From Plotosus lineatus (Eukaryota > Chordata > Actinopteri > Siluriformes > Plotosidae), in NCBI GenBank assembly GCA_024760905.1, contig CM045746.1, positions 10,515,466-10,579,465 on the forward strand: 64,000 nt of DNA, written 5' to 3'. Shown in pieces: positions 11,766-52,257 of the stretch; the stretch's first letter is position 1; every line of letters begins with the position of its first letter. Under the pieces are notes generated by a model. It did no database searches and was not told the DNA's origin. It saw nothing but the letters and a program-made list of their open reading frames with translations. A program made the translations under genes and the position numbers.

Positions 11766-14700
11766 TTCTCTCTTTCTTTTTCTCTCTCTGATTCTGTGCG
11801 AGTTGAAGTCACACGCAGGTGGAGCACTAAACACACATACACCTGATTCCACTTAATCTCAGTGTATAAAGACTAGCAGAGTGCTCATCCCAGTGCTAGA
11901 TGGTTCTCCCTCTTCCCCGTGATCTCTCTGGCTCTCAGCTCCGTGCTCCACCAGTTCCCACTTTAGTTTGATCTCCATGTTTCTCCACATCTCTAACAGT
12001 GACTACGATTTCCCAAGGGTGTGTTTTATTGTTCACAGGGAAAGCACTATAGCATGGGGAAATCGTAGTCACGGTTAGAGATGTGGAGAAACTCGGAAAT
12101 CAAACTAAAGCGGAAACTGTGGAGCACAGAACTGAGAGCCAGAGAGATTATGGGGAAAAGGGCCAATCTTCTAGCACCGGGAAGAAAGAGCACTGCTAGT
12201 CTTTATAGCCTGTGGTTAAATGGAATCAGGTGTGTGTGTTTAACACTCCACCTGCGTGTGACAGCCATGCCCCTCTCCAAAGTGCATTTCAACGCGCAAC
12301 TGTTTTGTGAGAGACCATAACAAACTAAAATAAAAACCACAGTGCAGTTAAAGCATAAGAACAATAAAGATAAGAATTTTAACCTTTGTGGTGGTGAGCA
12401 GTTGGCATACATAAATATTGGAGAGGAAGAGAAGAAGTGTATCCCCTTCCATAACAGAGAGGGAGAGAGGAAGCGGATTCCCTTCCATAACAGCTTCAGG
12501 TAAATCAGCCGAAGGTGTTTTTATCTCTTGCTACTGCTTTGCATGGATGACTCTTCTTCGGGATGTTACTTTCTTTTCTTGAAGAACATTTCTAATCTGG
12601 CTTGTTTCTGCCTTCTTTTCAAAACCTTACGGAGGTGGCTCATGACCTTATCATTCAGGTTTTCACAGTGCTGCTAGTGCTTTAGCTTAGCTTTAGTTCG
12701 AGTGGTGGGGTGGAAAAATCCTCCACCAACAGGAGAAGTAAGGCGCCTCCTTCCCTCTGCTAGCCTGTGGGAGATCCTTGGGCAAGATCGAGCACCCACT
12801 TAGCCCCCCATGCCAGGGTTTCTGTGAAGTCACGGAGATTGCATGGCACGAATTTTTCCTGTTGCCTTGCGGGTTGGCCTTGAATGGCTAAGGCTAAGGG
12901 AGTAAACCCCAACAGAAAATCCGGAGTGGATCCCCGTAGGCGGTTAGAAGTCGTATCTCATCCCTTTCCGGCAACTCCTGCACCCTCGATGAGTCTCCAA
13001 CTGTCTTGACTCTGTCTTGCCGTGGGATCAGGCTCATCAGGACGAGAGAGAGTGAGGCTGGTGCTGCGCAAGCCTCCTTCACTTTAATCCAAGTTCTGCG
13101 CAAGTCATGGCAACACCACCATGGACAACCCTTTACCCTCAAAGTCCTGTGGCGATGGGGGAATGGCGAAGCAGCAGGTGCGGAATCACTGGAAGCTGTA
13201 GCTGCAATCTTGCACACAGGCGGCTCAGGCCATATGGTCGTTCTTCTCTGATCGGGACAGCAGGGAAGTTCAGCAGCCCCCTGAGCGACCAGGCAGCCTC
13301 CACCACCTCCGTAGTCTGAGGACAGAGCTAGAAAAGGTGCTCTAAACATAGCCTGTTCCACAACCACCTGGCCAGCATACCGCGGCTAGCGGGTTCCCAT
13401 CTTGCGGCCGAAATCACAAGAAAATATCCAAGAAAATATTCAAGCTCATCCTTGCGTCATGGAACGTTAGAACTCTTCTCGACTCAACCACCTGTAAGTC
13501 AGGGAGACCAGAAGGACGTACGGCCCTCGTAGCCAGAGAACTCGCCCGCTACAATGTCGACATCACAGCCCTCAGCGAAACACGCTTTCCCGACAATGCT
13601 CAGCTCAGTGAGATTGGAGGCGGCTACACCTTCGCAACAATGAAGAGCGACGTGAGGCTGGTGTCGGATTTGCGATTAAAGACCATCTCGTACGAAAACT
13701 TGATTGTATACCAGAAGGCATCAACGATCACCTCATGAAACTCAAGTTCCCCGTGGACAGGAGGAGATCCGCAACCTTCATTAGCACCTATGCTCCCACC
13801 ATGACAAACTCTGAAGACACTAAGGAGGAGTTCTATGAAGAACTGGATGCCCTCATCTCCACTGTTCAGCAGGCAGACAAGCTTCTACTCCTTGGCGACT
13901 TTAATGCTCGTGTAGGTCACCAGGCATGGGAAGGAGTCCTCGGACCCCATGGAGTAGAGAAATGTAACAGTAATAGTCTCCTCCTGCTCAGAACATGTGC
14001 CACCCATGGCTTAGCCATCACCAACACCATGTTCTACCTTCCAACTCGTAATAAAATGTCGTGGATGCACCCTCGATCTAAGCATTGGCATCTTATTGAC
14101 TTCGTCATTGTCAGAGCAAAGGACAGGCAGAATGTGCATGTGACTAAGGCAATGTGTGGTGCTGACTGTTGGACAGACCATCGTCTCATCATTTCTAAGA
14201 CCAATTTGCACATTCAGCCCAAGAGAAGACCACAAGGCCAGACAGTTGTGAAGAAGCTCAACATCAACAAGCTCAAGCTTCCTTCCGTTCAAGAAGAACT
14301 AGTAGCAAGTTTAGAAAGCCAGCTGAGTGAGGCTACCGGAAACGACTGGGACTCTTTGAAGACATCTGTTCATTCTTTTGCCCTACAGGTGCTCGGACAA
14401 GCTACCAGGAACCACCAGGACTGGTTTGATGAAAATTACGTCAAAATCAGAGCCCTGCTGGAAGAAAAACGTCAACTCTTCAGAGCTCATCAGAGTGATC
14501 CCAACTCGGTCTCAAAGAAAGACGCCTACGTCAGTAAGCGTAGACAGGTGCAGATAAATCTCTGCGCTATGCAAGACACATGGCTAAGTAACAAAACCGA
14601 CAAGATTCAAGGCTTTGCAGATAGACACAACATGAAATGCTTCTATAATTCACTCAGGTGTGTATTCGGACTACCAACATCAGGCAGTTCCCCTTTACTC

Positions 14701-17700
14701 AGCGCGGCGGAGCAACATCATCACCAACAAAAACAAGATCATAGAGAGATGGGCAGAACACTTCAACGGCGTTCTAAATCATCCGTCGTCCATCAATGAC
14801 GAAGCTGTTCAACGCCTTCCCCAGGTGGACATAAACCCAGACTTGGACATAACTCCATAGGAGGACGAGGTTGCCAAGGCAATCAAGCAGATGTCGACTG
14901 GGAAAGCCCCTGGCTCTGATGCCACCCCTGCTGAAGTGTTCAAGACAGGCAGCCCTTTGCTCCTACACAAACTTACAGCACTATTTCAATCGTTTTGGGA
15001 AAGTGAGACCCTCCCTCAAGATTTTAAAGATGCCACAATCGTTCACATCTACAAAAGAAAGGGAAACATGCGATTGTGTGACAACCACAGAGGGATATCA
15101 CTTCTCTCTATCGCCGGCAAGATCTTTGCCCGAGTGCTCCTCAATCGTCTCCTGAAATATCTCGAGCAAGGTCATCTCCCCGAAAGCTAATGCGGATTCC
15201 ATGCAGGTCGAGGGACTATTAGTATGATCTTTGCTGCCCGTCAGATTCAGGAGAAAAGTGTGGAACAAAGTCAAGATCTCTATATCACTTTCGTAGATCT
15301 AACAAAAGCCTTCGACACTGTGAGCAGAGAGGGACTGTGGAAGATCATGTCGAAGTTTGGCTGCCCGGACAGGTTCTTGAAGATTGTCAGATAATTTCAT
15401 GATGGAATGATGGCCCATGTTCTTAACGATGGAAACGCCTCCGATCCGTTTCAGGTGTCAAATGGAGTTAAACAAGGCTGTGTCCTTGCCCCTACACTGT
15501 TCAGTTTGATGTTTTCGGCAATGCTGACCAATGCCTTTAGGGAGACTCCCCTAGGCATCCCCATCAAGTACAGGTGTGACAGAAAGTTGTTCAACCTCCG
15601 ACATCTGCAGGCCGTCACTAAAGTCAAAGAGACTGTGATTTGTGATCTGCTCTTTGCTGATGACTGTGCAGTCAGTGCCATCAATGCGCAAGAAATGCAA
15701 CAGGAAATGGACGCATTCTCGTCTGCCTGTGACAACTTCGGCCTCACCATCAGCATCAAGAAGACTGAAGTGATGTATCAGCCCGCCCCAGGAAAACCAT
15801 ATCAGGAACCAAACATCACAGTGAAGGGACAGCGACTTCAAGATGTGGAAAACTTCACCTACCTCGGCAGCACTCTCTCTCGCTACGCCAACATCGATGC
15901 TGAAGTCAGCAACCGCATTGCGAAGGCAAGCAGCGCTTTTGGGAGATTGAAGAAGTTAGTCTGGGAACGAAGAGGTATCTCACAATACACCAAGATCAAA
16001 GTGTACAGAGCAGTCGTCTTAACTATACTTCTTTATGGCTGTGAATCTTGGACCATCTACAGAAGACATGAGAAACTTCTCCAGCAGTCCCATCTACGTT
16101 GTCTCCGAAACATCTTTAATAGCCGCTGGCAAGATAGGATCACAAACACCGAGGTTCTGGAGAGAGCAGACCTCCCCAGCGTTACTACCATCATGCGCAA
16201 AGCTCAGACACAATGGGCAGGACACGTCTGCCGTATGTCAGACTCCAGGATACCCAAGCAGTTACTGTACGGTGAACTCAGTCGTGGCAGCAGGAAAGTA
16301 GGAGACCAGCGCAAACACTATAAAGACTCCATGAAAGCATCCCTGAAGGACTTCAACATCGACGTTGCAACGTGGGAAACCGCAGCATTTGACAGACCGG
16401 CTTGGCGCAACCTGATTCACAAAGGTGCCATCCACTCAGAGAATAAATATTCGAACGCAGCCAAAGATAAATGTCAAACATCAAGGGTCGAGCTGACCAA
16501 TCTACCAACACGACCCCCTCTCACTGGTGTCCAACTTGTGGGAGGGGTTTTCACACCCGTATTGGCCTTACAAGCCACCTGCGGACACATCACCCCGCCT
16601 CTTAGACACTGTGTTGTTTGTGTTGCTATGGTCATACTCGATATCGAGTCGACAAACATCATCATCATCATCATCATCAACGCTTTAGCTTAGCTTTAGT
16701 GCTTTAGCTTTATGAGGGTGATACGTACATAGTACTGTATCAACCACTTCCGGACTTCCCCAGGACAACTTTTTCAGAGTGATACATAGTATCAACAACT
16801 TTCAGACTTCCGGAAGTTGTGCACTTTTCCTGCCTCTCAGTGTCGTTTGTTTCTTGCGCATTTCTCGAGTTCAACTTCTGGTTTTTGTTCGGATTCCAGG
16901 ACAAAAAAAAAATCACGGAATTTTGTTTGGATTCCGATTTGTTCGAACTCTAGAGTGTTCGGATTCCGAGGCTCCACTGTAATCTAAGAGTAATATTTGT
17001 ATAATACTGAAATAAAAAAGTTACCATTTTTAATGAGAGCCACAAGAATAAAGGTCAGAGGATGTGAATCAAAAGTTTTATTTCCAGTTTCAACATAGCA
17101 AGCAGATTCCAATGAACCCTGGGTTTACACTAAGGACACGATGTTCGCGATCCCCATGATTTGAGAGAATTATGATGAGAGTGGAGTTTATGTGATGGAA
17201 TCGTGATGATTGTTGCAAAATGTTTGACTGTTACTAGGACATTGGAATCGCAGTACAGCGACTTGAACAGACTTTTACAGACCTTGATGCACCAACACAG
17301 GGGATCTTCATGAGTCTGGAAACAATTCCTTCATGTTTCATCTATTGAATGCACTCTGCTTCCTTTTTATTCCCCAATTGTCCTCAAAGAGGGATCATGA
17401 ATCGTGAAGCTTCAAGCTTTTATTGAACTGTACAGATGTGGACATGTGGACATAGTGGTCCCCAGAGTAAGCCCAGTGTAAGAGCTATTAGCTCTTAGAA
17501 ATAAAACTGAATGCTAAGATTTCTACTTACTCGGATTACAATGTGCCCTCAGGTGTTCATCTCGTTCCCTTTTTAGCTGGTTTGATTCAGTACTCAGCAA
17601 GTTGAATTTAATGCCCAGGACTATGATGACGATCAGTAGAATAACACACAGCACCATCAAACAAACCGCAGGTCGTCTGTAATATCTGCTCCATGTCTTG

Positions 17701-17704
17701 TTTC
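9362..17704 (-). CDS. C-type lectin-like type II membrane receptor (partial gene, four exons)
   Basis: Four exons with matching phases join into one frame: membrane exon 17704-17531, then lectin-domain exons 10446-10313, 10215-10109 and 9509-9362 (563 nt). The encoded part has a short basic cytosolic stretch, one hydrophobic segment ([19 protein letters not shown]), a short stalk, and a C-type lectin fold. Landmarks are [45 protein letters not shown] and NWICEKS, with the family cysteines. Layout and size resemble CD209/CLEC4-type and fish NK-receptor-like lectins at the cell surface. The usual EPN or QPD sugar/calcium motif is absent; the matching position reads EQS. The N-terminal exon upstream of 17704 was not identified. 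A LINE and a TIR element enlarge the intron between the membrane and lectin exons. Paralog identity is not assignable. Confidence 0.85.
9643..9994 (-). repeat. tRNA-derived SINE with 12-bp target duplication
   Basis: Same family as 8591-8949. It is bordered by direct repeats ATCAATAATATC at 9633-9644 and 9995-10006, which fit a retrotransposed insertion. It lies in the intron between the last two lectin exons. Confidence 0.82.
10109..10215 (-). CDS. Lectin exon: middle of CTLD
   Basis: Acceptor TTTACAG and donor GTAAGA flank 107 nt, in phase 0 and out phase 2. It encodes [20 protein letters not shown] and [12 protein letters not shown] and the Q-W-x-W-x-D motif are diagnostic of the C-type lectin fold. 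Confidence 0.9.
10313..10446 (-). CDS. Lectin exon: first part of CTLD
   Basis: Acceptor TTTGTAG and donor GTGAGA flank 134 nt. It encodes [17 protein letters not shown] followed by [20 protein letters not shown] and IDSREKQ, the usual first CTLD exon. A (CT)n run follows the donor and an ATC-rich microsatellite lies upstream of the acceptor. Confidence 0.9.
10460..10520 (+). repeat. ATT/ATC microsatellite
   Basis: Tandem ATT and ATC triplets lie within 20 bases of the lectin exon acceptor, on the intron side. Confidence 0.8.
10663..10994 (+). repeat. tRNA-derived SINE with LINE2-like tail
   Basis: The head carries A- and B-box-like sequence (CCCAGTAGTAAGGTGCTGG, GGGGTTCAAGC). The body has AAAGGCCAGCCATGTCTGTC. 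It ends CCTAATTAGGATTAAGCGGT plus GAAAATGAAT. The head family is shared with 11113-11452, 28952-29280 and 58868-59190. Confidence 0.8.
11113..11452 (+). repeat. tRNA-derived SINE with LINE2-like tail, diverged
   Basis: Same head and body as the element at 10663-10994. The tail is worn but still ends in AAAATGAATGAAGG. Two such copies lie 120 bases apart in the same orientation. Confidence 0.75.
11695..12320. repeat. Large imperfect palindrome
   Basis: The arm at about 11808-12026 is nearly the reverse complement of the arm at about 12056-12265, with a loop of about 30 bases. Paired landmarks are TCACACGCAGGTGGAG with CTCCACCTGCGTGTGA, and ATGTTTCTCCACATCTCTAA with TTAGAGATGTGGAGAAAC. Weaker pairing continues outward (GTTATGATCT near 11696 with AGAGACCATAAC near 12311), broken by a (CT)n tract. 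Confidence 0.8.
11736..11790 (+). repeat. (CT)n microsatellite
   Basis: A CT/TTTCT tract within the left arm of the palindrome, without a counterpart in the right arm. Confidence 0.85.
12698..16681 (+). mobile_element. Near-complete non-LTR retrotransposon with 19-bp target duplication
   Basis: A perfect direct repeat GCTTTAGCTTAGCTTTAGT occurs at 12679-12697 and 16682-16700 and brackets a complete unit. It has a GC-richer 5' leader (12698-13440), endonuclease (ASWNVRTLL near 13449, LSETRF near 13573, [11 protein letters not shown] near 13890, [11 protein letters not shown] near 14164), reverse transcriptase ([14 protein letters not shown] near 14900, HRGISLLS near 15088, [10 protein letters not shown] near 15648) and a C-terminal block with [11 protein letters not shown] near 16209. 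It ends in a (ATC)n tail. The catalytic FADD is kept. Frameshifts near 13640 and 14660-14700 and stops at about 14858, 15188 and 15393 break the frame. The clade looks I/Nimb-like, but I am not certain. Confidence 0.9.
16990..17525. other. Lectin intron remainder, no feature seen
   Basis: Unique-looking A/T-rich sequence between the TIR element and the membrane exon. No exon-like open frame with splice sites was found. Confidence 0.5.
17531..17704 (-). CDS. Lectin exon: membrane anchor and stalk
   Basis: Acceptor CATAAG precedes 17704 and donor GTAAGT follows 17531. The frame reads [13 protein letters not shown], a 19-residue hydrophobic segment, then [18 protein letters not shown]. Arg-rich residues precede the hydrophobic segment, as in type II anchors. 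Its last base joins the first CTLD exon in phase. Confidence 0.82.
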
Positions 17705-17776
17705 CTTATGGAGAATAATGAACATGTAGGTTTTAGTTTCCACAGTTTTTCTGTAATTTTTTTATAGTTTACTCTG

Positions 17777-18240
17777 AACAACTGCACCAAGTTCAAATAT
17801 CTTCAACAGTAGCTCTATACAGCCTGCAAAAATTTCACCCAGGGCACAGAATCTGATACTTTAGGAGTGAACTTACTAGACTGGGGTGCAGAAACTACAG
17901 GTTAGACAAATATTATACCGATTTTCAGTTCGGACAGCAGTGACACCAAAATACATGTGCTAATCCAAAATACTCCACAATTTTTTAGGAAACTGCTTCT
18001 CCATGTACTTCCCCCTGAAACACTGATCTTTGAGTGTGTGCCCTTAATCATCTGTTTCGATTCCTCCTCCCAATGTTGCTGTTTCTGCTCTGTGCTTACT
18101 GTGCTCTGATTGGTCATTTTTCTAAAGTGGGTTGCCTTCCTTTCAGTGCGCTGGAAGACAGACCAGGATGGGTGGTAATACCTCTGTGGCAGGAGAAAGT
18201 GGGGAAAGGCCAGCACATTGTGATGCACTGGTGAGTCGTC
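17777..18240 (-). repeat. Right copy of duplicated lectin upstream region
   Basis: Partner of 1-430. On the minus strand it contains an exon-like frame between TTTCAG and GTATAA (about 18019-17920) whose phase would join the membrane exon. Its product is not recognisable as a lectin cytosolic tail, so I do not call it coding. It most likely holds the promoter or 5' end of the lectin gene. Confidence 0.6.
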
Positions 18241-18381
18241 CTTCCCAGAAAAACGTGTTTACAGCCAACTTAAACAACCCAGAGGGAAAAATTAAGCATG
18301 TACTGACCTTGTAATCTGACAGTCTGGCGTGAACTAACAATATTCAACACTGTAACAATATTTATGGGTTGATGAATTCAA

Positions 18382-18382
<1 letters not shown>

Positions 18383-18421
<39 letters not shown>
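18383..18421 (+). repeat. (CA)n microsatellite
   Basis: Uninterrupted CA dinucleotides, directly followed by a 5'-truncated SINE. Confidence 0.95.
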
Positions 18422-18423
<2 letters not shown>

Positions 18424-18424
<1 letters not shown>

Positions 18425-18655
18425 TCGCTAAATGGGTTGTGAAATGCCGGTCATGTCTCTCACTGTCTATGTTGGGAGGCATGTAAAAGAACCATTGCTG
18501 ACTTTTGTCAAGAGTAGCTGCATAGCCATCAGTGTATTTCTGCACTGCGATGGCCTAGCGAGCTGTCCAGGGTGTACTCCCGATGGGTGCCAGCCTACTC
18601 ATGACCCTAATTAGGATTAAGTAATTCAGAAAATGAATGAATTAATTAATTCAAA
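18424..18655 (+). repeat. 5'-truncated tRNA-derived SINE
   Basis: It has the body and LINE2-like tail of the 10663-10994 family (CATGTCTCTCACTGTCTATG, then CCCTAATTAGGATTAAG and AATGAATGAATTAATT). The head is missing. Confidence 0.75.
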
Positions 18656-18659
18656 CCTT

Positions 18660-19022
18660 GAAAATGAGGTGCTTTCGTAAACTACTGGGCATCTCCACCA
18701 GATACCATACTACAAACAAGAAAGTTAGCAGAAAAATAAGACAATCCATTGGACCATACGAGGATTTACTCACAATAGTTCAAAAAAAGAAAACTCAAAT
18801 GGTATGGACATGTAACTAGATCATATGGACTTGCAAAGACAGTAATGCAAGGCACCGTAAAAGGAGGAAGAAGACAAGGCAGGCAGAAGAGGAGAAGGAA
18901 AGACAATATAAAGGATTGGAATGGATTAAAATGAGCAAAACAATAGGAAAAGTGGAGAGCAGAGGGGAGGGAACTGGTTGCAAGGAGGTGCCCCTAACAG
19001 TCACTTCAGCCACAGGATAAGA
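18660..19022 (+). mobile_element. 3' ORF fragment of another LINE
   Basis: Two frames joined by a one-base shift give IGPYEDLLTIVQKKK, then KWYGHVTRSYGLAKTVMQGT and KGGRRQGRQKRR. This is the C-terminal block typical of certain endonuclease-reverse transcriptase LINEs (WYGHVxRS...GGRRxGRQ). Endonuclease and catalytic domains are absent. Confidence 0.75.
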
Positions 19023-19029
19023 AGAGGTT

Positions 19030-19650
19030 ACTGCTCACATTCTTCCAGATAACTACCATCATTTCTGTTTACTGTGCGCTATAAAATCATGAATTACTGC
19101 ATCCCTGCACTCGTGAACAAGTTGCACCTTAGAAACAATTTTTTATTTACCAGTGAGTTCTGTTTTTCTTAGACGTCCCACCATGCCAGTGCTCCTCAAC
19201 TCTGTGTTGCGATCGTTACCTCTGATGGCATCTACAGTCTCATAGATATGCACTGTCATCATCTCCATTACCCCTTTAATCTTAAACACCTTTAATCTAA
19301 AAACAACTCACTAACAGTTGAAATTACTGCATCTCTGTGTGGACGTGAAGGACAGACTGCCCCTCTGTACTCTGTGTGTGCATTAAACATCAGGAAATGT
19401 TAGATGAAGTTAAATAACAGAGGAGGGGCATCAGTGGGTTCTTGTGTACAAAGTGAGAAGATATTTTAGCTGGAAATGTCACACATACCATAGGTATTCT
19501 TAGTCATATCCTGCAGTTATATAAATATAGACCAAGAAGCGTGACGCATGTCTTGTGCCTTTTGGTTGGTATCATATGTAATTGTATATCAGATAAACAG
19601 ACCACTGGTCAAAATTTCAGTGCGACGCGTTGCCAGGCAGGTTGCTGTTG
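19030..19650. other. Intergenic stretch, no gene seen
   Basis: Contains the right partner (19465-19545) of a duplicated fragment at 4480-4560. Otherwise nothing is recognisable. Confidence 0.5.
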
Positions 19651-19668
19651 TAAACAAACCGGGGGTGT

Positions 19669-20175
19669 GTGTCATGGGCCATGGATCCCAAAGGAAAAAA
19701 GAAAAAGATAGCCTATGAGAACAGAGGATTCAAGGAAGAATGGACCGAATCTTTTGCTTTCATTGGCAATGTGAAAGGATTGGCTGTAAGTTGTCAAATA
19801 ACAAAAAAAAAGTCATTTGGAAAGACATTTCCATGGAAGGCATGCAAATTTGCAACTGACCACCCAGTTGGGACTGAGATAAAAAGTGCGATTGCAGAAT
19901 TACTGGAGAAATTAGAGAAGTGCAAAGATAGATTTAAGAAGTGAATTGCATTTCCAAACTCCACTACTGCGGCTAGTTTTGTTGCAACCCGAGAGATAAT
20001 AACGCGTGGAGATGGTGCACAGATGGTGATCATATGAAGGATTCATTCATTCAATTATCAGAGCACCTATTTTCAGACTTCAAAAACAAAACAGAGATAA
20101 TACAGAAAATTAAAGACATGCCTCTCCACAAAGATAGTGAAGGAAAGGGCCATTAAAATGCAGGCAACATCACCA
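19669..20175 (+). pseudogene. hAT-like transposase N-terminal remnant
   Basis: An open frame from the ATG at 19681 reads MDPKGKKKKIAYENRGFKEE and WTESFAFIGNVKGLAV, then a degraded segment and AELLEKLEKCKDRFKK before a stop at 19942. After the stop, sequence continues in other frames as TTAASFVATREIITRG and, near 20055-20150, QLSEHLFSDFKNKTEIIQKI. This order recalls the zinc-finger N-terminus and following region of hAT-family transposases related to GTF2IRD2-like genes. The expected Cys/His pairs are not intact. No DDE domain or TIRs were found. Confidence 0.55.
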
Positions 20176-20208
20176 ATCAGCAAATCAACATTAATTCAGC
20201 TCCAGCAT

Positions 20209-20575
20209 ACAGTAGGCCCCTGTTTTTCATGATGGTTCGGTTCCAGCCCTCCCCATGGATCAAGAAAGTCCATGAGTTATTGGTGCATTTTTAAAACTCT
20301 ATGTATGATATTACATGCTCTAAAATATGCGTATTAAACACATTCTATAAACAGTCTTACTCATTAATACAAGTAATAATGTAGTAATGATTAAGTACAA
20401 ACTTTTTAAATTTTGTACAGTGATAATATTTATGAATAAATAAAGGGCTTAGGCTCCTTACCAGAAGCTAGAGAATATGCAGGGCATTTGAGTGACATCA
20501 TATGGCTTAAATAATAATTAAAAACACACGAAAAAAAATTACTTCGCAATTCAAGCAGTCACGTTTATAGGGGTG
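20209..20575. mobile_element. Tigger-like TIR fragment
   Basis: TACAGTAGGCCCCTGTTTTT followed by ATGGTTCGGTTCCAGCCC is the terminal pattern of Tc1/mariner Tigger-type elements. An A/T-rich interior follows. The opposite TIR was not located. Confidence 0.5.
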
Positions 20576-21059
20576 TACATATCATCTGAAACCAATAAGC
20601 AGGAGGGAGAAGCAATCTTTGTACTCAATCACCTGTGATGAGTCATGTGATGTGATTGACATTAAACAGACAGCCCTGTGCAGGTATGTAAAATCTGATG
20701 GGCCGCTGATTTCTTTATTGAATTTATATAATTTCATCAGTGCAACAAAAGATAATACATTAATATAGTAATGGAAGTAAAACTTAAAGCACAAAATTTC
20801 ATACAACAGAGTAGTCACGTGGTGTCGTTCTCTCCAGGATGCACTGCAGGGAAAATAAACATTTAATCATGAATGCTCATTATGAATTTGTAGCCTACTT
20901 AGTCATTTTGATAGTAGGCTAATAGACACTTACAGCCTGGGTTGTCTATAAAGCTTATATGAGGGTTTTAAATTTTGTGGTTCCAGACAGCTTTGTTTTT
21001 AGTTTAGTTTGGGTGGGTGGGGGGGAGTTGGTCCAATATGGCTCATTGAAAATTTTGGG

Positions 21060-21325
21060 TTCCCGACCCCTGTACTATGGTCACCGGGAGGCTGGTACCT
21101 ATCTCAGCCGACACGGAAAAAGTGGGGAACACCCTGAACAGTTCGCAGACCATCACAGGGCAACACACACAACCATTCACACATACTTTGGGGAAATTTG
21201 AAAAATTCGTGTCTTTGGACTGTAATCATACATACAAACACGAGAAGAACATGTAAACTTCACATAGAAACGTAGACGGCTGGGACCTCTTCCTGTGAGG
21301 TCACCACTACGTCACGATGCCGTTC
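21060..21325 (-). repeat. Degenerate SINE fragment
   Basis: Matches the mermaid-like SINE body at several points (GGGAGGCTGGTACC, ACACACAACCATTCACACAT, CACTACGTCACGATGCC) but has lost much of the middle. Confidence 0.6.
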
Positions 21326-21679
21326 ATTGCCAAATACAGTACAACCTGCCGACTGTTAAGAAATCCATGCGAGTTATGGTGAAGTCCTTTGTTACAATCT
21401 GGCAACCTTGTGCCTGCTTTCTGTTTGTGGAATTTCCTCTAGAGGGCCGCGCGAGGGCGCGTAAACGCTAACGTGTCTGTATGCGCGAGCGTGTCACGTG
21501 AGACTCGGACGGTTGTTCGTTCGGTTCTTTCTTTCGTTGAAGCAGTAGCAGCGACGGTGACTCCCCGGGATTCCTCATTGCACGTGCTGCCACACCGTCA
21601 CGTGATTCAGAACGCTTGTTTTTATAAAGAAATATACACCGTCGGAGTGTTTGAGGTCCGCGCGAGCTGTTGGGCGGTT

Positions 21680-21706
21680 ATGGAGGAGCCGCCTGGTTTC
21701 CGGTAG
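21680..21706 (+). CDS. Upstream ORF 1 of fnip (MEEPPGFR)
   Basis: ATG at 21680 with G at -3 and G at +4, eight codons, then TAG. It would lie in the 5' leader if transcription starts upstream. Coding use is not shown. Confidence 0.4.
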   Translation: MEEPPGFR

Positions 21707-21724
21707 TCTACGTGCGCGAGCCGC

Positions 21725-21766
21725 ATGAGTTGGACGGTGCGCGCTAGCCAGACGAGACCAGTCTAG
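21725..21766 (+). CDS. Upstream ORF 2 of fnip, stop one base before main ATG
   Basis: ATG at 21725 opens 13 codons (MSWTVRASQTRPV). The TAG at 21764-21766 is followed by a single G and then the fnip ATG (21768). It has a weaker initiation context than upstream ORF 1. Confidence 0.4.
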   Translation: MSWTVRASQTRPV

Positions 21767-21767
21767 G

Positions 21768-51937
<30,170 letters not shown>

Positions 51938-52178
51938 ACAGAGCTGCAATCAGTATGCTCCTAGCTACAGCAGGCCAATAAGGAGTTGATCAATGATCAG
52001 AACAACCCGGATCATGCTATTTGTTTTAAAAGGGAGATCAGATTGTAAGGTTTACATCCTCTCTGGATTCAGCGGGTGGGGTGCGTGCCTGGGGAGTGGG
52101 TCATCTTGGTTTTCTTAAATGCACTATTCCCACAGTGTTGAGTTTTTTTTTGTTTTGTTTTTTTTCTCTTTTTGTCTT

Positions 52179-52184
52179 ATTAAA
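52179..52184 (+). promoter_or_regulatory. Candidate fnip polyadenylation signal (ATTAAA)
   Basis: The common ATTAAA variant lies 242 bases after the stop, following a T-rich stretch. A longer 3' untranslated region cannot be excluded. Confidence 0.4.
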
Positions 52185-52257
52185 GTAACGCGAGCAGATG
52201 ATGCTACTTTTTAAAAGTTGTGTAATACGGTATGACAGGCGACAAATTAAAGGAAAC

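Larger units (their letters stand above)
11491..16979. mobile_element. Tigger-like TIR element interrupted by a LINE
   Basis: Left end CAGTGGAGCCTCGG (11491-11504) and right end CCGAGGCTCCACTG (16966-16979) are inverted repeats bordered by TA (11489-11490, 16980-16981). Subterminal CGGATTCCGATTTGTT(C/T)GAA blocks occur at both ends. No transposase is seen. Removing the LINE at 12698-16681 and one of its duplications leaves an element of about 1.5 kb with a large internal palindrome. It lies in the lectin intron. Confidence 0.8.

Noticed and set aside
12894..13367. 157-codon minus-strand frame and overlapping plus frames
   Set aside because: They lie in the GC-richer 5' leader of the LINE at 12698-16681 and overlap on both strands without domain features.
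17902..18228. 108-codon minus-strand frame upstream of the lectin membrane exon
   Set aside because: Part of it is flanked by AG and GT in a usable phase, but the peptide has no lectin tail motif and the left duplicate lacks the donor. I left it as possible 5' region rather than an exon.
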